A DNA stretch of 64,000 nt from an uncultured Collinsella sp. (GTDB lineage: Bacteria > Actinomycetota > Coriobacteriia > Coriobacteriales > Coriobacteriaceae): positions 6,298-70,297 of the forward strand of contig CAUEPS010000009.1 of assembly GCA_959019775.1 (NCBI GenBank), given 5' to 3'. The notes beneath the pieces were generated by a model. The model was not told where the DNA came from and did no database searches. It was given only the letters and a program-made list of their open reading frames with translations. Every line of letters starts with the position of its first letter. Position 1 is the stretch's first letter. This document shows positions 43,149-51,935 of the stretch, one piece after another. The position numbers were made by a program, and so were the translations under genes.

Positions 43149-45056
43149 CTAGAGCTCCTTTTGCAGATAGAGTCCGTGGTCATAAAAACCCAAATGGCGA
43201 TAGTACTCGCGCGTACCGATCGCGCTAATCACGTTGATACGCGCATAACCCGCATCCCGGGCAATCTCGCATGCGCGCTCCACCAGCGACCGCCCCAGCC
43301 CATGATGCTGAGCCGCCTGACCCTGATCGCCCACACGTGCCGCCATGCCATACACGTGCACCTCGCGAATCATTGCCTCGTCCGGCGTCGTCGGCAACTC
43401 GTCTGCGTGCGCGGTAACAAACGCACGATCGGGCAACGACAGGCGCAAAAAGCCGGCGATCTTGCCTTCGAGCGTCACCCACTGCAAAAAGCGCTCGCGC
43501 GTCACCGGCGTCTCGTACGCTACTTCCTCGTCAAGGGTCAGCTCATCCAAGTCGGCACCCGCCGTGCTGATCTCGCGATAGCGAATCTCGCGCACCGTCG
43601 CGCCTTCTCCACGAGCCGCCAAGCGGTTCTCAACGAGCTGACGCAGGTTAGGCTTTTTGTTGCCCACCATGATGTCGTCGGAGCTAAAGTCACGGATCAT
43701 GCGACTGATGCGACAGAACACCGGCGTCACCACGATGTCGTCGGCCAGCACATCGAGCAGCTCTTCCTCGGTATAGGGGCACCACTCGCCACGCTCGTAG
43801 CAGCCCACCAGATGCGAGCCCTCGATGAGCGCGCACGGGTAGACCTTGACCTCGTCGGGCATAAAAGCGCCCTCGGTCATAAAGCGCTCGTAGTCGCGCT
43901 TGTCCCCCTCGGGCGTAGCGCCCAACAAGTTGAGCATAAAGTGCGCGTGGATTTTAAAGCCAAACAAGCGCGCAAGCGAAAACGCCCGCTCGATCTGCGC
44001 CACCGAAACGCGACGCTCGTTGATATCGAGCAAATGTTGGTCGAGACTCTGAATACCCATCTGGATCTTGGTGCAGCCCAGGCGGCGGATGAGCGTGAGG
44101 GCCTGCGGCGTCACGGCATCGGGGCGCGTCTCGATAACGAGCCCCACCACGCGATGCTTCGCCGTCTCGTTGATGCGCTGCTGACGCTCAAGCTCCTCCA
44201 TCGTGGCGGTCTGCCACTCGGCGACCTGGCCCCACGGCGTGCCGGGGCCGTACAGACGACGCACCGCGCGGTTATAGCCACCCACGGCAGCATCCACACG
44301 ACCTTGCTCGTCGGCAACGCCGGCCGCAAGCTCATCCTCGTCTGTCGCAATGCCGGCAGCCCGATAGCGCTCGCGACGCTCTGTTACCACCGGCGGCAGG
44401 GCATCGGCGGGAGCGTCATCGAGCAGGCGCCCTGCCTCGGCACGGCTGATGCCCGGACGCGCCAACATGGGGTTTGCCGCCACGCCGGCGACGGCATCGT
44501 CATTGAGCGCACGGAAAAGCTCCGACATAAACCACGTTTGATACCCTTGCGGATAGTCGCTCCAGGTGCCACCGAGCACGATGAGCTCTATCTTGTCGGT
44601 CGCATGCCCCATCTGCGAAAGCGCGGTCAGACGAGCGCTCACCTGCAGATACGGGTCGAAGCAGTTTTGCTCCGCACGGGCGCACGCCGGCTCGGCATGC
44701 AGATAGCTTTTAGGCATGCGCAGATCGTTGGGGCAAAACAGGCAATCGCCCGAGCACGGCCAGGGCTTGGTGATGACAGTAATGGTCGCCACGCCCGAGG
44801 CCGTGCGACGAGGCTTCATACGCAGCACCTGCAGCAGTCGACGTTCCAGCTCGGCATCGACATTCCACCCTGCCCAACGAGCCGGCTCCTCACGTTTTAC
44901 CCGCTGGTAGAACGGCAGCAGACGGCGCTTGGCCAAATCGCGTTTGTCGGCACCCTCACGGCGCGCCTCGGCATGTATCAGTTTGACGAGCGCTTTGTCG
45001 TCCACGGTCTCGCCGCGACGCAGAGCCTCGAGTATGTTCAAGATAATCTGTTCCAT
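43149..45056 (-). CDS. Elp3-family tRNA uridine(34) modification enzyme
   Basis: 635 residues: radical SAM domain plus C-terminal GNAT acetyltransferase, the Elp3 layout. The cluster cysteines are in CSGDCLFCPND near 100-110; further blocks are IELIVLGGTWSDYPQGYQ, LVIETRPDAVTPQAL and KIQMGIQSLDQHLL. The GNAT part has HHGLGRSLVERACEIARD and REYYRHLGF. Elp3 adds the carboxymethyl group to wobble uridine of some tRNAs, using acetyl-CoA and SAM. It stands alone, as bacterial Elp3 proteins do. No other Elongator subunit is present. Confidence 0.92.
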   Translation of the reverse strand: MEQIILNILEALRRGETVDDKALVKLIHAEARREGADKRDLAKRRLLPFYQRVKREEPARWAGWNVDAELERRLLQVLRMKPRRTASGVATITVITKPWPCSGDCLFCPNDLRMPKSYLHAEPACARAEQNCFDPYLQVSARLTALSQMGHATDKIELIVLGGTWSDYPQGYQTWFMSELFRALNDDAVAGVAANPMLARPGISRAEAGRLLDDAPADALPPVVTERRERYRAAGIATDEDELAAGVADEQGRVDAAVGGYNRAVRRLYGPGTPWGQVAEWQTATMEELERQQRINETAKHRVVGLVIETRPDAVTPQALTLIRRLGCTKIQMGIQSLDQHLLDINERRVSVAQIERAFSLARLFGFKIHAHFMLNLLGATPEGDKRDYERFMTEGAFMPDEVKVYPCALIEGSHLVGCYERGEWCPYTEEELLDVLADDIVVTPVFCRISRMIRDFSSDDIMVGNKKPNLRQLVENRLAARGEGATVREIRYREISTAGADLDELTLDEEVAYETPVTRERFLQWVTLEGKIAGFLRLSLPDRAFVTAHADELPTTPDEAMIREVHVYGMAARVGDQGQAAQHHGLGRSLVERACEIARDAGYARINVISAIGTREYYRHLGFYDHGLYLQKEL

Positions 45057-45070
45057 GACCCCATTGTAAA

Positions 45071-45106
45071 GGCAAAGGCGCCGGAGCCCGTCACGGCTCC
45101 GGCGCC
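45071..45106 (-). terminator. terminator of the XRE-DUF4097 operon
   Basis: On the minus strand GGCGCCGGAGCC / GGCTCCGGCGCC, a 12-bp stem, then TTTGCCTTT. Confidence 0.8.
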
Positions 45107-45154
45107 TCCATCAAACAGCGCAGCTATGGTGTATAAGTCTTCGATAACCGCCCG

Positions 45155-46054
45155 TCACTCTGAATCAAATGACATGTCGCCCGAACCGACCTCAAAACGA
45201 TACGTAGCAGACTTATCGCCGTTATCGAATTCAAGATTCAAAATGGTCTCACCATCGTAGTCAAGCGGAAGGAAATCGCTCTCGAAGTCGCCACTGCCCA
45301 AGGTGAGGCTCGCCTTAAAGCCCGTCGAGTTCGGAACCGTCATCTCCACATCGCCCGAGCCCACGCTCACGTCCATCGACTTCGCGGGGGCCTGGTAGAG
45401 CTCGAACGTCACATCGCCCGACCCGACCTCAGCGCTGAGCGCATCAGTCACGCTGCCCGTAAACTCTACATCTCCCGCACCCAGGAAAAGGTCGAAACCA
45501 TCACAGATGACACCGGCAATCTGCAGATCACCCGAGCCCACGTGCGCGTTGACTCCCTTCAGATGTTCGGCAACACGGCGCGGCAGCTCAACCGTAACCG
45601 AGCGGTCAATCGCCTTACCGTCATCACTTCCAAACTGAGAAACTTTGAGCGTCGAGTCCTCGACGGATGCGATGTTTTGCGTCGCGGCCTTGGGGGCATC
45701 CATACCATTGGCAACGCGTCCCCGCTCGATAACGCGAACCTTGTTGCCATCAACAACCTTGACGTCCACCGTAGCCGCATCGATATCGAAATCGAGGTAG
45801 CGAAACTCATCAGCATCAAAGGTCACACTCGAAAGTTGCTGAGGCCGAGCGGAATAGTTACCGCTATCCAAGAGATCATCGTCGTCAAACATATCGTCAA
45901 AATCAGACAAATCGCCGGATAGAATAGCGGTCGTTCGCACCATATTGGAATGAGCCAATAGCCGCGAGGCACCAAATACAAGCCCGATAATAAGCACAAA
46001 CGCTCCGATGCCAACGCCCAAGCGTACCTTGGATTCATGCGAAAGCTTCATCAT
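45155..46054 (-). CDS. DUF4097 family membrane-anchored protein
   Basis: 299 residues. One N-terminal membrane helix (GVGIGAFVLIIGLVFGAS, about 13-30), then an acidic stretch (DFDDMFDDDDLLD) and a beta-helix-like region with the repeated unit [VL]G[SA]GD six times (VGSGDLQI, LGAGDVEF, VGSGDVTF, VGSGDVEM, LGSGDFES, VGSGDMSF). This is the DUF4097 / LiaF-like adhesin-type fold. Its gene overlaps that of the XRE regulator by 4 bases, so the pair likely acts in envelope sensing (inference). Confidence 0.88.
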   Translation of the reverse strand: MMKLSHESKVRLGVGIGAFVLIIGLVFGASRLLAHSNMVRTTAILSGDLSDFDDMFDDDDLLDSGNYSARPQQLSSVTFDADEFRYLDFDIDAATVDVKVVDGNKVRVIERGRVANGMDAPKAATQNIASVEDSTLKVSQFGSDDGKAIDRSVTVELPRRVAEHLKGVNAHVGSGDLQIAGVICDGFDLFLGAGDVEFTGSVTDALSAEVGSGDVTFELYQAPAKSMDVSVGSGDVEMTVPNSTGFKASLTLGSGDFESDFLPLDYDGETILNLEFDNGDKSATYRFEVGSGDMSFDSE

Positions 46055-46767
46055 TCATCACCCTCTTTGGCGATCGGGTCAGCGGTGGCCGCGGTAGCCA
46101 CGTCAGCATCAACCGAAGCGGAAACATTCTGAACCCTAGCTGTCACCGGCGCCGGACCAACCTGAATATCCCCGCGCGCCCAATCGCCATCGAGCGCACG
46201 CGCCACCCAGTGATAGATGGGAATCGTGAAGAAGATCAGCGCGGCAAAGGGACCGGCACCAAACAGGAACATCAGCAAAAAGAACAGTAGCCAACACACG
46301 GCCCAATACGGGAACGACTGGAACGGGCCCTTCACCGGAGTCGAGCCAACTGCGGTGCCACTCGTCGCCTGCGCCGTAGCGGCATTGGCGGCCTGCGCAC
46401 TCCAACTTGCCGCTTGCGCCGCCTTGGCCGCAGCATCACTCGCCTGCGTTGCCGCCTCGGTAGCGCGCGCCGCCGCCTCATGGGTGCGAGCACGCTCTGC
46501 CGCCTCGGCCTCGCGCTGACGGGCGCGGTCCTCGTTCTCAAACTCGATATCGTCCTCGATCTCATCGCTCGGATTGAGCAGCTCGTCCAGGCTCACGCCA
46601 TAAAGTTTGGCGAGCGAGATCAGGTTCTCGGTATCGGGCGAGCTCTCCGCGCGCTCCCATTTACTGACCGCCTGGCGCGACAGCCCCAGCTTTCGCGCCA
46701 GCCCTTCTTGGCTAAAACCCTTGCTGCGACGAAGGTCGGCGAGCCGCTGCGCAGTTTCTACATTCAT
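46051..46767 (-). CDS. XRE-type HTH regulator with membrane segments
   Basis: 238 residues from the ATG at 46767 behind ATAGGAGGAA. Residues 1-65 are a Cro/XRE helix-turn-helix (LADLRRSKGFSQEGLARKLG, RQAVSKWERAESSPD). An Ala-rich charged stretch follows, likely coiled-coil, then two membrane helices (AVCWLLFFLLMFLFGAG; FAALIFFTIPIYHWV). A membrane-tethered repressor is the likely arrangement. Operon with the DUF4097 gene. The frame is open to 47016 but the family starts here. Confidence 0.88.
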   Translation of the reverse strand: MNVETAQRLADLRRSKGFSQEGLARKLGLSRQAVSKWERAESSPDTENLISLAKLYGVSLDELLNPSDEIEDDIEFENEDRARQREAEAAERARTHEAAARATEAATQASDAAAKAAQAASWSAQAANAATAQATSGTAVGSTPVKGPFQSFPYWAVCWLLFFLLMFLFGAGPFAALIFFTIPIYHWVARALDGDWARGDIQVGPAPVTARVQNVSASVDADVATAATADPIAKEGDE

Positions 46768-46983
46768 GGTTCCTCCTATGTGATGCCAGCCGTGCCGCCG
46801 GACCATATTTGTTCTTAAGGCGCCTTGCACAGTTAAAAATCTATCCGCCACTGCCAAAAGCATGCCACCTATTCTAGTGAGATTTTTGACAACCGGCGGT
46901 TGCGGGTGCATATGAGCTGCGGAAATGTGTCCAAACAAAGCAATGGCGCCTAGCTCAGTTGTCCCCGTTGCGGCGTTAACGGT

Positions 46984-46997
46984 AGTATGGTCATACT
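46984..46997. promoter_or_regulatory. palindrome upstream of the methyltransferase gene
   Basis: AGTATGGTCATACT, 6-bp arms around 2 bases, 38 bases before the GTG start at 47035. A possible operator in the divergent XRE/methyltransferase spacer. Confidence 0.3.
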
Positions 46998-47034
46998 GTT
47001 TATTCCGCACCGCCAACGGAGGGAGTTCCGCGCC

Positions 47035-47907
47035 GTGAACCGCGATTTCGCCTCATCGCTCATCCAGCTCAACAACACGTTCTATCGCGAGCACTCCGCC
47101 TCCTTCTCCGATACGCGCCAGGCCCCGTGGCCCGGCTGGGTGCGCACCATGGATATCGCGCTCGGGCAGCTCGACGTCGCCACGATCGAGCATCCCGTCC
47201 GTGTCTTCGATCTTGCCTGCGGCAATATGCGATTCGAGAACTTTGCCGCCGGCGGCGCACTTGCCGCCAAGGGCGTAGATGGCACGAGCCCCTCGGCGGA
47301 TGTCAGCTGCCCCTTTGAGTTCTATGGTGTCGACTCGTGTCAGGATTTGGCCATCGATGCGCGCGGTCACGCCCTGCGCATTCCCAACCTGTACTTCCAG
47401 GAACTCGATGTGCTCGACGCCCTTATGAAGCTCAACCCCGCCGAGACGCCCGACGTGCTTTTCGACGCCCCGCTCGCCGACATCTCGGTCTGCTTTGGCT
47501 TTATGCACCACGTGCCGTCGTGCGAGTATCGCGTACGCGTGCTCGACGCCCTGGTGCGTCAGACGCGCCCAGGTGGCATCATCGCCATCAGCTTTTGGGA
47601 GTTTATGAACGACGAGCGCATGGCGCGCAAGGCCGTTCGTGCCGAGGCCCGCGCCGAGCTCACCCCGCCGTTTGAGGGTTACGATTCGGCGCAGTTTGAA
47701 GCCGGCGACCACCTCATCGGCTGGCAAAACGACCGCCACGCCTACCGCTATTGCCATCACTTTGACGATCAGCAGATCACCGACCTGGTGCGCGGCGTCC
47801 GCACGTTCTACAAGAGCGGCGAGGTCCCCGTGCGCGAGCTTGAGCGTTTCCATGCTGACGGTCGCAGCGGCGAGCTCAACCGCTATGTGATTCTCAAGCG
47901 CCTGTAG
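47035..47907 (+). CDS. class I SAM-dependent methyltransferase
   Basis: 290 residues from a GTG behind GGAGGGAG. SAM-binding blocks are RVFDLACGNMRFENF near 58-72, FYGVDSCQDLAIDAR, and DISVCFGFMHHVP. The substrate is not recognisable. It precedes trmB by about 120 bases. Confidence 0.85.
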   Translation: MNRDFASSLIQLNNTFYREHSASFSDTRQAPWPGWVRTMDIALGQLDVATIEHPVRVFDLACGNMRFENFAAGGALAAKGVDGTSPSADVSCPFEFYGVDSCQDLAIDARGHALRIPNLYFQELDVLDALMKLNPAETPDVLFDAPLADISVCFGFMHHVPSCEYRVRVLDALVRQTRPGGIIAISFWEFMNDERMARKAVRAEARAELTPPFEGYDSAQFEAGDHLIGWQNDRHAYRYCHHFDDQQITDLVRGVRTFYKSGEVPVRELERFHADGRSGELNRYVILKRL

Positions 47908-48025
47908 GTATCGGCGACTCGCCGCCGAACCGCACCGCATCTTTCGGGCAAACTATGCCCACCCTTTTTCAACCCATTGACGGAACGCGCAGCTACGTGT
48001 TCCATATTTATGACCAAGGAGCCTC

Positions 48026-48865
48026 ATGGGAGCCGTCCACGTTCGCACGCCTAAGAACTTTGTGCTCGAGGAGCGCCTGGAGCGCTACGCCGATGCGATT
48101 GAGACGAACCCCGAGGCTTATGCCGGAGATTGGCGCAAGGCCTGTGCGCCCGCAGACGGCAAGCCCTTCGAACACCTTCACCTGGATCTTGGCTGTGGCA
48201 AGGGAACGTACCTTGTAGAGCGCGCGGCCCACGAGCCAAACACGCTCTTTATCGGCATGGACCAGGAGCCCATCTGCATCGCCTATGCCGCGCAGAAAAT
48301 CTGTGAGCAGGAACTGACCAACGCACTCGTCCTGCCCCGAGGCGCCGCATCGCTGCCGCAGCTGTTTGCCGCAGGCGAGCTCGATGCCATCACCATTAAC
48401 TTTCCCACGCCGCAGCCCAAGGCCAAGTACGCCAAAAAACGACTCGTCCATGTCGACCATCTGATGCTCTACCGCCCGCTCCTTGCAGCCGGCGCCACCG
48501 TCACGCTGCGCACCGACAGCAAGCCATTGCGCGATTACGCCCTGGGACAGTTTGCCGCGGCCGGCTACGACACACTTTGGGTAAGCGACGACGTTCGCCG
48601 CGACCATCCCGAGCATCCCGAGACCGAGTACGAGTGCCGCACGCGCGAGATGGGTGCCGTCGTCTATGGCATTTGTGCCACGCCCGGCGCGCAGCCCAGC
48701 GATGAACAGCTCACGACGGGCCGCATGCAGGAGCAAAGCCTTGCCTGCTACCTGCCCGAAAACCTCGATGAGCTCACCTATGTACCTCTGGGCATGGAAG
48801 AGGCCGTCGAGAACTTTAAAAACCGCGCCCGCAAGGACAAGAAGCGCTTACCGCAAGAGTCCTAG
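48026..48865 (+). CDS. trmB: tRNA (guanine-N7)-methyltransferase TrmB
   Basis: 279 residues. LDLGCGKGTYLVERA (about 55-70) binds SAM, and FPTPQPKAKYAKKRLVH is the tRNA/catalytic loop of TrmB (usually FPDPWPKKRHxKRR), here with Thr for Asp and Gln for Trp. It makes m7G46 in tRNA. The protein is some 50 residues longer than E. coli-type TrmB, with a Lys/Arg-rich tail. ATG after CAAGGAGCC. Confidence 0.88.
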   Translation: MGAVHVRTPKNFVLEERLERYADAIETNPEAYAGDWRKACAPADGKPFEHLHLDLGCGKGTYLVERAAHEPNTLFIGMDQEPICIAYAAQKICEQELTNALVLPRGAASLPQLFAAGELDAITINFPTPQPKAKYAKKRLVHVDHLMLYRPLLAAGATVTLRTDSKPLRDYALGQFAAAGYDTLWVSDDVRRDHPEHPETEYECRTREMGAVVYGICATPGAQPSDEQLTTGRMQEQSLACYLPENLDELTYVPLGMEEAVENFKNRARKDKKRLPQES

Positions 48866-49174
48866 GGGCTTCTTATGGTCGCGGCGTCGGCAAACAAGCG
48901 CAAATAGGCGCCAGCGAACGACCCTCAAGCCTAAGTGAGTAGACTTTTTTGCAATAGCCAAGCACAACCCGCATAGCGAAACATAAAACCGCAGGTAGAG
49001 CCCTTGTGCAAAAGCCATGTGCTCGAGATATCGCAAAAAGTCTACTCACTTAGCTAACGACTACACCAAACGGCCGGGCAGAACGCCCATTTCCTGCATT
49101 TTCTCGCGCGCTGGCACCCCGCGCCGCCGCTACGCCATAATAGTTGGCAGACAAACGCGAGAGAAAGCAACCAC
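48866..49174. other. 309-base spacer with a 121-bp palindromic element
   Basis: Most of this spacer is copy 1 of the 120-bp element (48932-49052). The remaining bases before the helicase hold no other signal I can see beyond a ribosome site. Confidence 0.7.
48932..49052 (+). repeat. 120-bp palindromic element, family C, copy 1
   Basis: Begins TAAGTGAGTAGACTTTT and ends with its complement AAAAGTCTACTCACTTA. The inner sequence shares CCGCAGGTA with copies 2 and 3 and has the same orientation, but its right half has diverged. Between trmB and the DUF3516-type helicase gene. Confidence 0.92.
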
Positions 49175-51856
49175 ATGGCACAGACCACGACAGATACTTC
49201 CGCCAGCACCGTTTCCGGCGCCGGCGCCGCCAGCTCGTTCTCGGGCGGCACGGGAACCGAAGCCGAGTTTGGCTCGCTCGGCGCGCTCTCCCCCACCTGG
49301 TGGGAGCCCGAGGATGGCAGTGAGCCCGAACCGTGGCTCACGCCCGATCAGGCCTTCGAACGTTTCTTTGAATGGACGAACGATCGCGGCATTGAGCTGT
49401 GGGATCACCAAGAAGAGGCCCTCATGGACCTGGCTGCCGGCGATCACGTCATTTTGGGCACACCGACCGGATCGGGCAAGTCGCTTGTCGCGCTGGGCAT
49501 GCTCTTTATGGGCATGGCGCAGGGCAAGCGCTGCTACTACACGGCCCCCATCAAGGCTCTGGTCAGCGAGAAGTTTTTCGACCTTGTGCAGGTGCTCGGC
49601 CGCGATAACGTAGGCATGATCACCGGCGACACGCACATCAACACCAAGGCGCCCGTCATCTGCTGCACGGCAGAGATCCTTGCCAACGACGCACTGCGCG
49701 AGGGCGAAGATGCCGATGTTGGCTGCGTCGCCATGGACGAGTTCCACTACTTTGCCGACCCCGATCGCGGTTGGGCCTGGCAGGTGCCGCTGCTCACCCT
49801 GCCTCACACGCAATTCATGCTCATGAGCGCCACGCTCGGCGATGTCACCGCGATCGCCGCCTCGCTCGAGGAGCACACCGGCGCTACCTGCGACTTGGTC
49901 GTCGATGCCCCACGCCCCGTGCCGCTGAGCTACGACTACGTGACGACCTCGCTCGAGGGCACCGTCGAGCTCGCGATGCGCCGCGGCGAGGCCCCGCTCT
50001 ATATCGTGCACTTTAGCCAGGATGCCGCCCTTGCGACGGCACAGTCGCTCGCCAACTTTGGCATTGCCAGCAAGGAGCAGCGCGAGGCCATCAAGGAGGC
50101 GGCCAAGGGCACGAGCTTCTCGACGGCCTTCGGCAAGATCCTCAAGCGTTTGCTCGGCTGTGGCGTCGGCGTGCACCACGCCGGTATGCTGCCGCGCTAT
50201 CGCCTCCTGGTCGAGCGCCTGGCGCAGCAGGGCCTGCTGCCCGTCATTTGCGGCACCGACACACTCGGCGTCGGCATCAACGTGCCCATCCACACCGTGG
50301 TCCTCACCGCGCTCACCAAGTTCGACGGCTACAAGATGCGTCGCCTGCGCGCCCGTGAGTTCCATCAGATCGCCGGTCGCGCAGGTCGCTCGGGCTTCGA
50401 TACCGAGGGCATGGTCATTGCCGAGGCTCCGGAGCACGAGATCGAGAACGCCAAGCTCATGGCCAAGGCAGGCGACGATCCCAAGAAGCTCCGTAAAATT
50501 AAAAAGAAGAAGGCCCCCGAGGGCTTTGTCACCTGGAACAAGCAGACCTTTGAGCGCCTGATCGAGACGCAGCCCGAGACGCTCAAGCCGCGCCTGCGCA
50601 TCACACACTCCATGGTGATTAGCGTGGTCGAGCAGGGCGGCGACGCCCGCGCCCGCGTGCACGACCTCATCGAGACAAGCCTGCAGACCCCCGAGGAAAA
50701 GGCAAAGCTCGAGGTTCGCGCCGACGAGATCTTCGCCACGCTCATCGACTCCGGCGTCGTCGTGCGCACCGAGGTGCCGCCCGCACCCGGCGCTCCGGTT
50801 GACGCCGCGCCGGACATAGACTACGCGCTGACGGTCGACCTGCCCGAGGACTTTGCGCTCGACCAGCCGCTCTCGCCGTTTTTGCTTGCCGCGCTGGAGC
50901 TGCTCGACACCGAGAGTGAGACCTATACCATGGACCTCATCTCGATGGTCGAGGCTACGCTCGAGGACCCCAAGCAGGTATTGCGCGCACAGGAGCGCGC
51001 CGCGCGCGACCGCGCGATGGCCGAAATGAAGGCTGACGGCGTCGAATATGAGGAACGCTTGGAGCGCATCCAGGATGTCACCTACGAAAAGCCGCTCGAG
51101 GACTTGCTCGATGCCGCCTTCGACAAGTACTGCCAGGAAGTACCTTGGGCCAACGACTACCAGCTCTCGCCCAAGAGCGTCCTGCGCGACATGCTGGAGA
51201 GCGCGAGCGATTTTAAGGGCTACATTCAAAAGCTCGGCATCGCCCGCTCCGAGGGCATTCTGCTGCGCTACCTAGCCGAGGCCTACCGTTCCCTCGATCG
51301 CACCGTGCCCATTGAGAAACGCGATGAGCGCTTGCGTGACATTATCTCGTGGCTCGGCTTTGTGGTGCGCTCGGTCGACTCGAGCCTGGTGGACGAGTGG
51401 GAGAACGCCGGCAACCCCGCTGCACTCGACGTCACACCGCCGCAGGGCATCGACGAGGTCGTTACGGACCGTCGCGGCTGCACGCTGTTGGTGCGCAACG
51501 CGCTCTTCCGCCGCGTGACCCTTGCCGCCCGCGAGCACGCTCGCGATCTGGGCGAGCTCGACGAGGACTGGGGCATGAGCGAGGTCCGCTGGCAAAAAGC
51601 ACTCAACGCTTACCATGAGCAGCACGAGGAAATCCTCACCGACGGAAATGCCCGCAGCGCCGCGATGTTTTCCATCGACGAGTCCGACGAGAAGACCGCG
51701 CACGTATGGCACGTGCACCAGATCTTTGCCGACGAGGATGGCGACCACGACTTTGGCATCATGGGCGATGTCGACCTGGATGCCACGCAAGACGGCGGCG
51801 AGGTCATCTTCAAAAACTACCGCGTCGGCTTTATCGAGGACCTGCTCGGGAACTAG
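49175..51856 (+). CDS. Ski2-like DEAD/DEAH helicase with DUF3516-type C-terminus
   Basis: 893 residues. Gly/Ser/Ala-rich first 60 residues, then Walker A GTPTGSGKS near 105-113, box II MDEFH (a DEVH variant), MSATLGD, and HQIAGRAGRSGFDT near 410. The last 450 residues match actinobacterial DUF3516 helicases in length and in their many Glu/Arg-rich helices. Related to RNA helicases of the Ski2/Mtr4 group; a role in RNA processing is inference. Confidence 0.88.
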   Translation: MAQTTTDTSASTVSGAGAASSFSGGTGTEAEFGSLGALSPTWWEPEDGSEPEPWLTPDQAFERFFEWTNDRGIELWDHQEEALMDLAAGDHVILGTPTGSGKSLVALGMLFMGMAQGKRCYYTAPIKALVSEKFFDLVQVLGRDNVGMITGDTHINTKAPVICCTAEILANDALREGEDADVGCVAMDEFHYFADPDRGWAWQVPLLTLPHTQFMLMSATLGDVTAIAASLEEHTGATCDLVVDAPRPVPLSYDYVTTSLEGTVELAMRRGEAPLYIVHFSQDAALATAQSLANFGIASKEQREAIKEAAKGTSFSTAFGKILKRLLGCGVGVHHAGMLPRYRLLVERLAQQGLLPVICGTDTLGVGINVPIHTVVLTALTKFDGYKMRRLRAREFHQIAGRAGRSGFDTEGMVIAEAPEHEIENAKLMAKAGDDPKKLRKIKKKKAPEGFVTWNKQTFERLIETQPETLKPRLRITHSMVISVVEQGGDARARVHDLIETSLQTPEEKAKLEVRADEIFATLIDSGVVVRTEVPPAPGAPVDAAPDIDYALTVDLPEDFALDQPLSPFLLAALELLDTESETYTMDLISMVEATLEDPKQVLRAQERAARDRAMAEMKADGVEYEERLERIQDVTYEKPLEDLLDAAFDKYCQEVPWANDYQLSPKSVLRDMLESASDFKGYIQKLGIARSEGILLRYLAEAYRSLDRTVPIEKRDERLRDIISWLGFVVRSVDSSLVDEWENAGNPAALDVTPPQGIDEVVTDRRGCTLLVRNALFRRVTLAAREHARDLGELDEDWGMSEVRWQKALNAYHEQHEEILTDGNARSAAMFSIDESDEKTAHVWHVHQIFADEDGDHDFGIMGDVDLDATQDGGEVIFKNYRVGFIEDLLGN

Positions 51857-51889
51857 CCGGGCACAATGGAACGAAACGAAGCGGGGCCG

Positions 51890-51918
51890 TTGGCAATATC
51901 GCCAGCGGCCCCGCTTTT
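51890..51918. terminator. bidirectional terminator between helicase and DUF2130 genes
   Basis: AGCGGGGCCG..GGC / GCC..CGGCCCCGCT stem followed by TTTTGC, between convergent genes. Confidence 0.85.
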
Positions 51919-51935
51919 GCACTATGCGCTATGCC

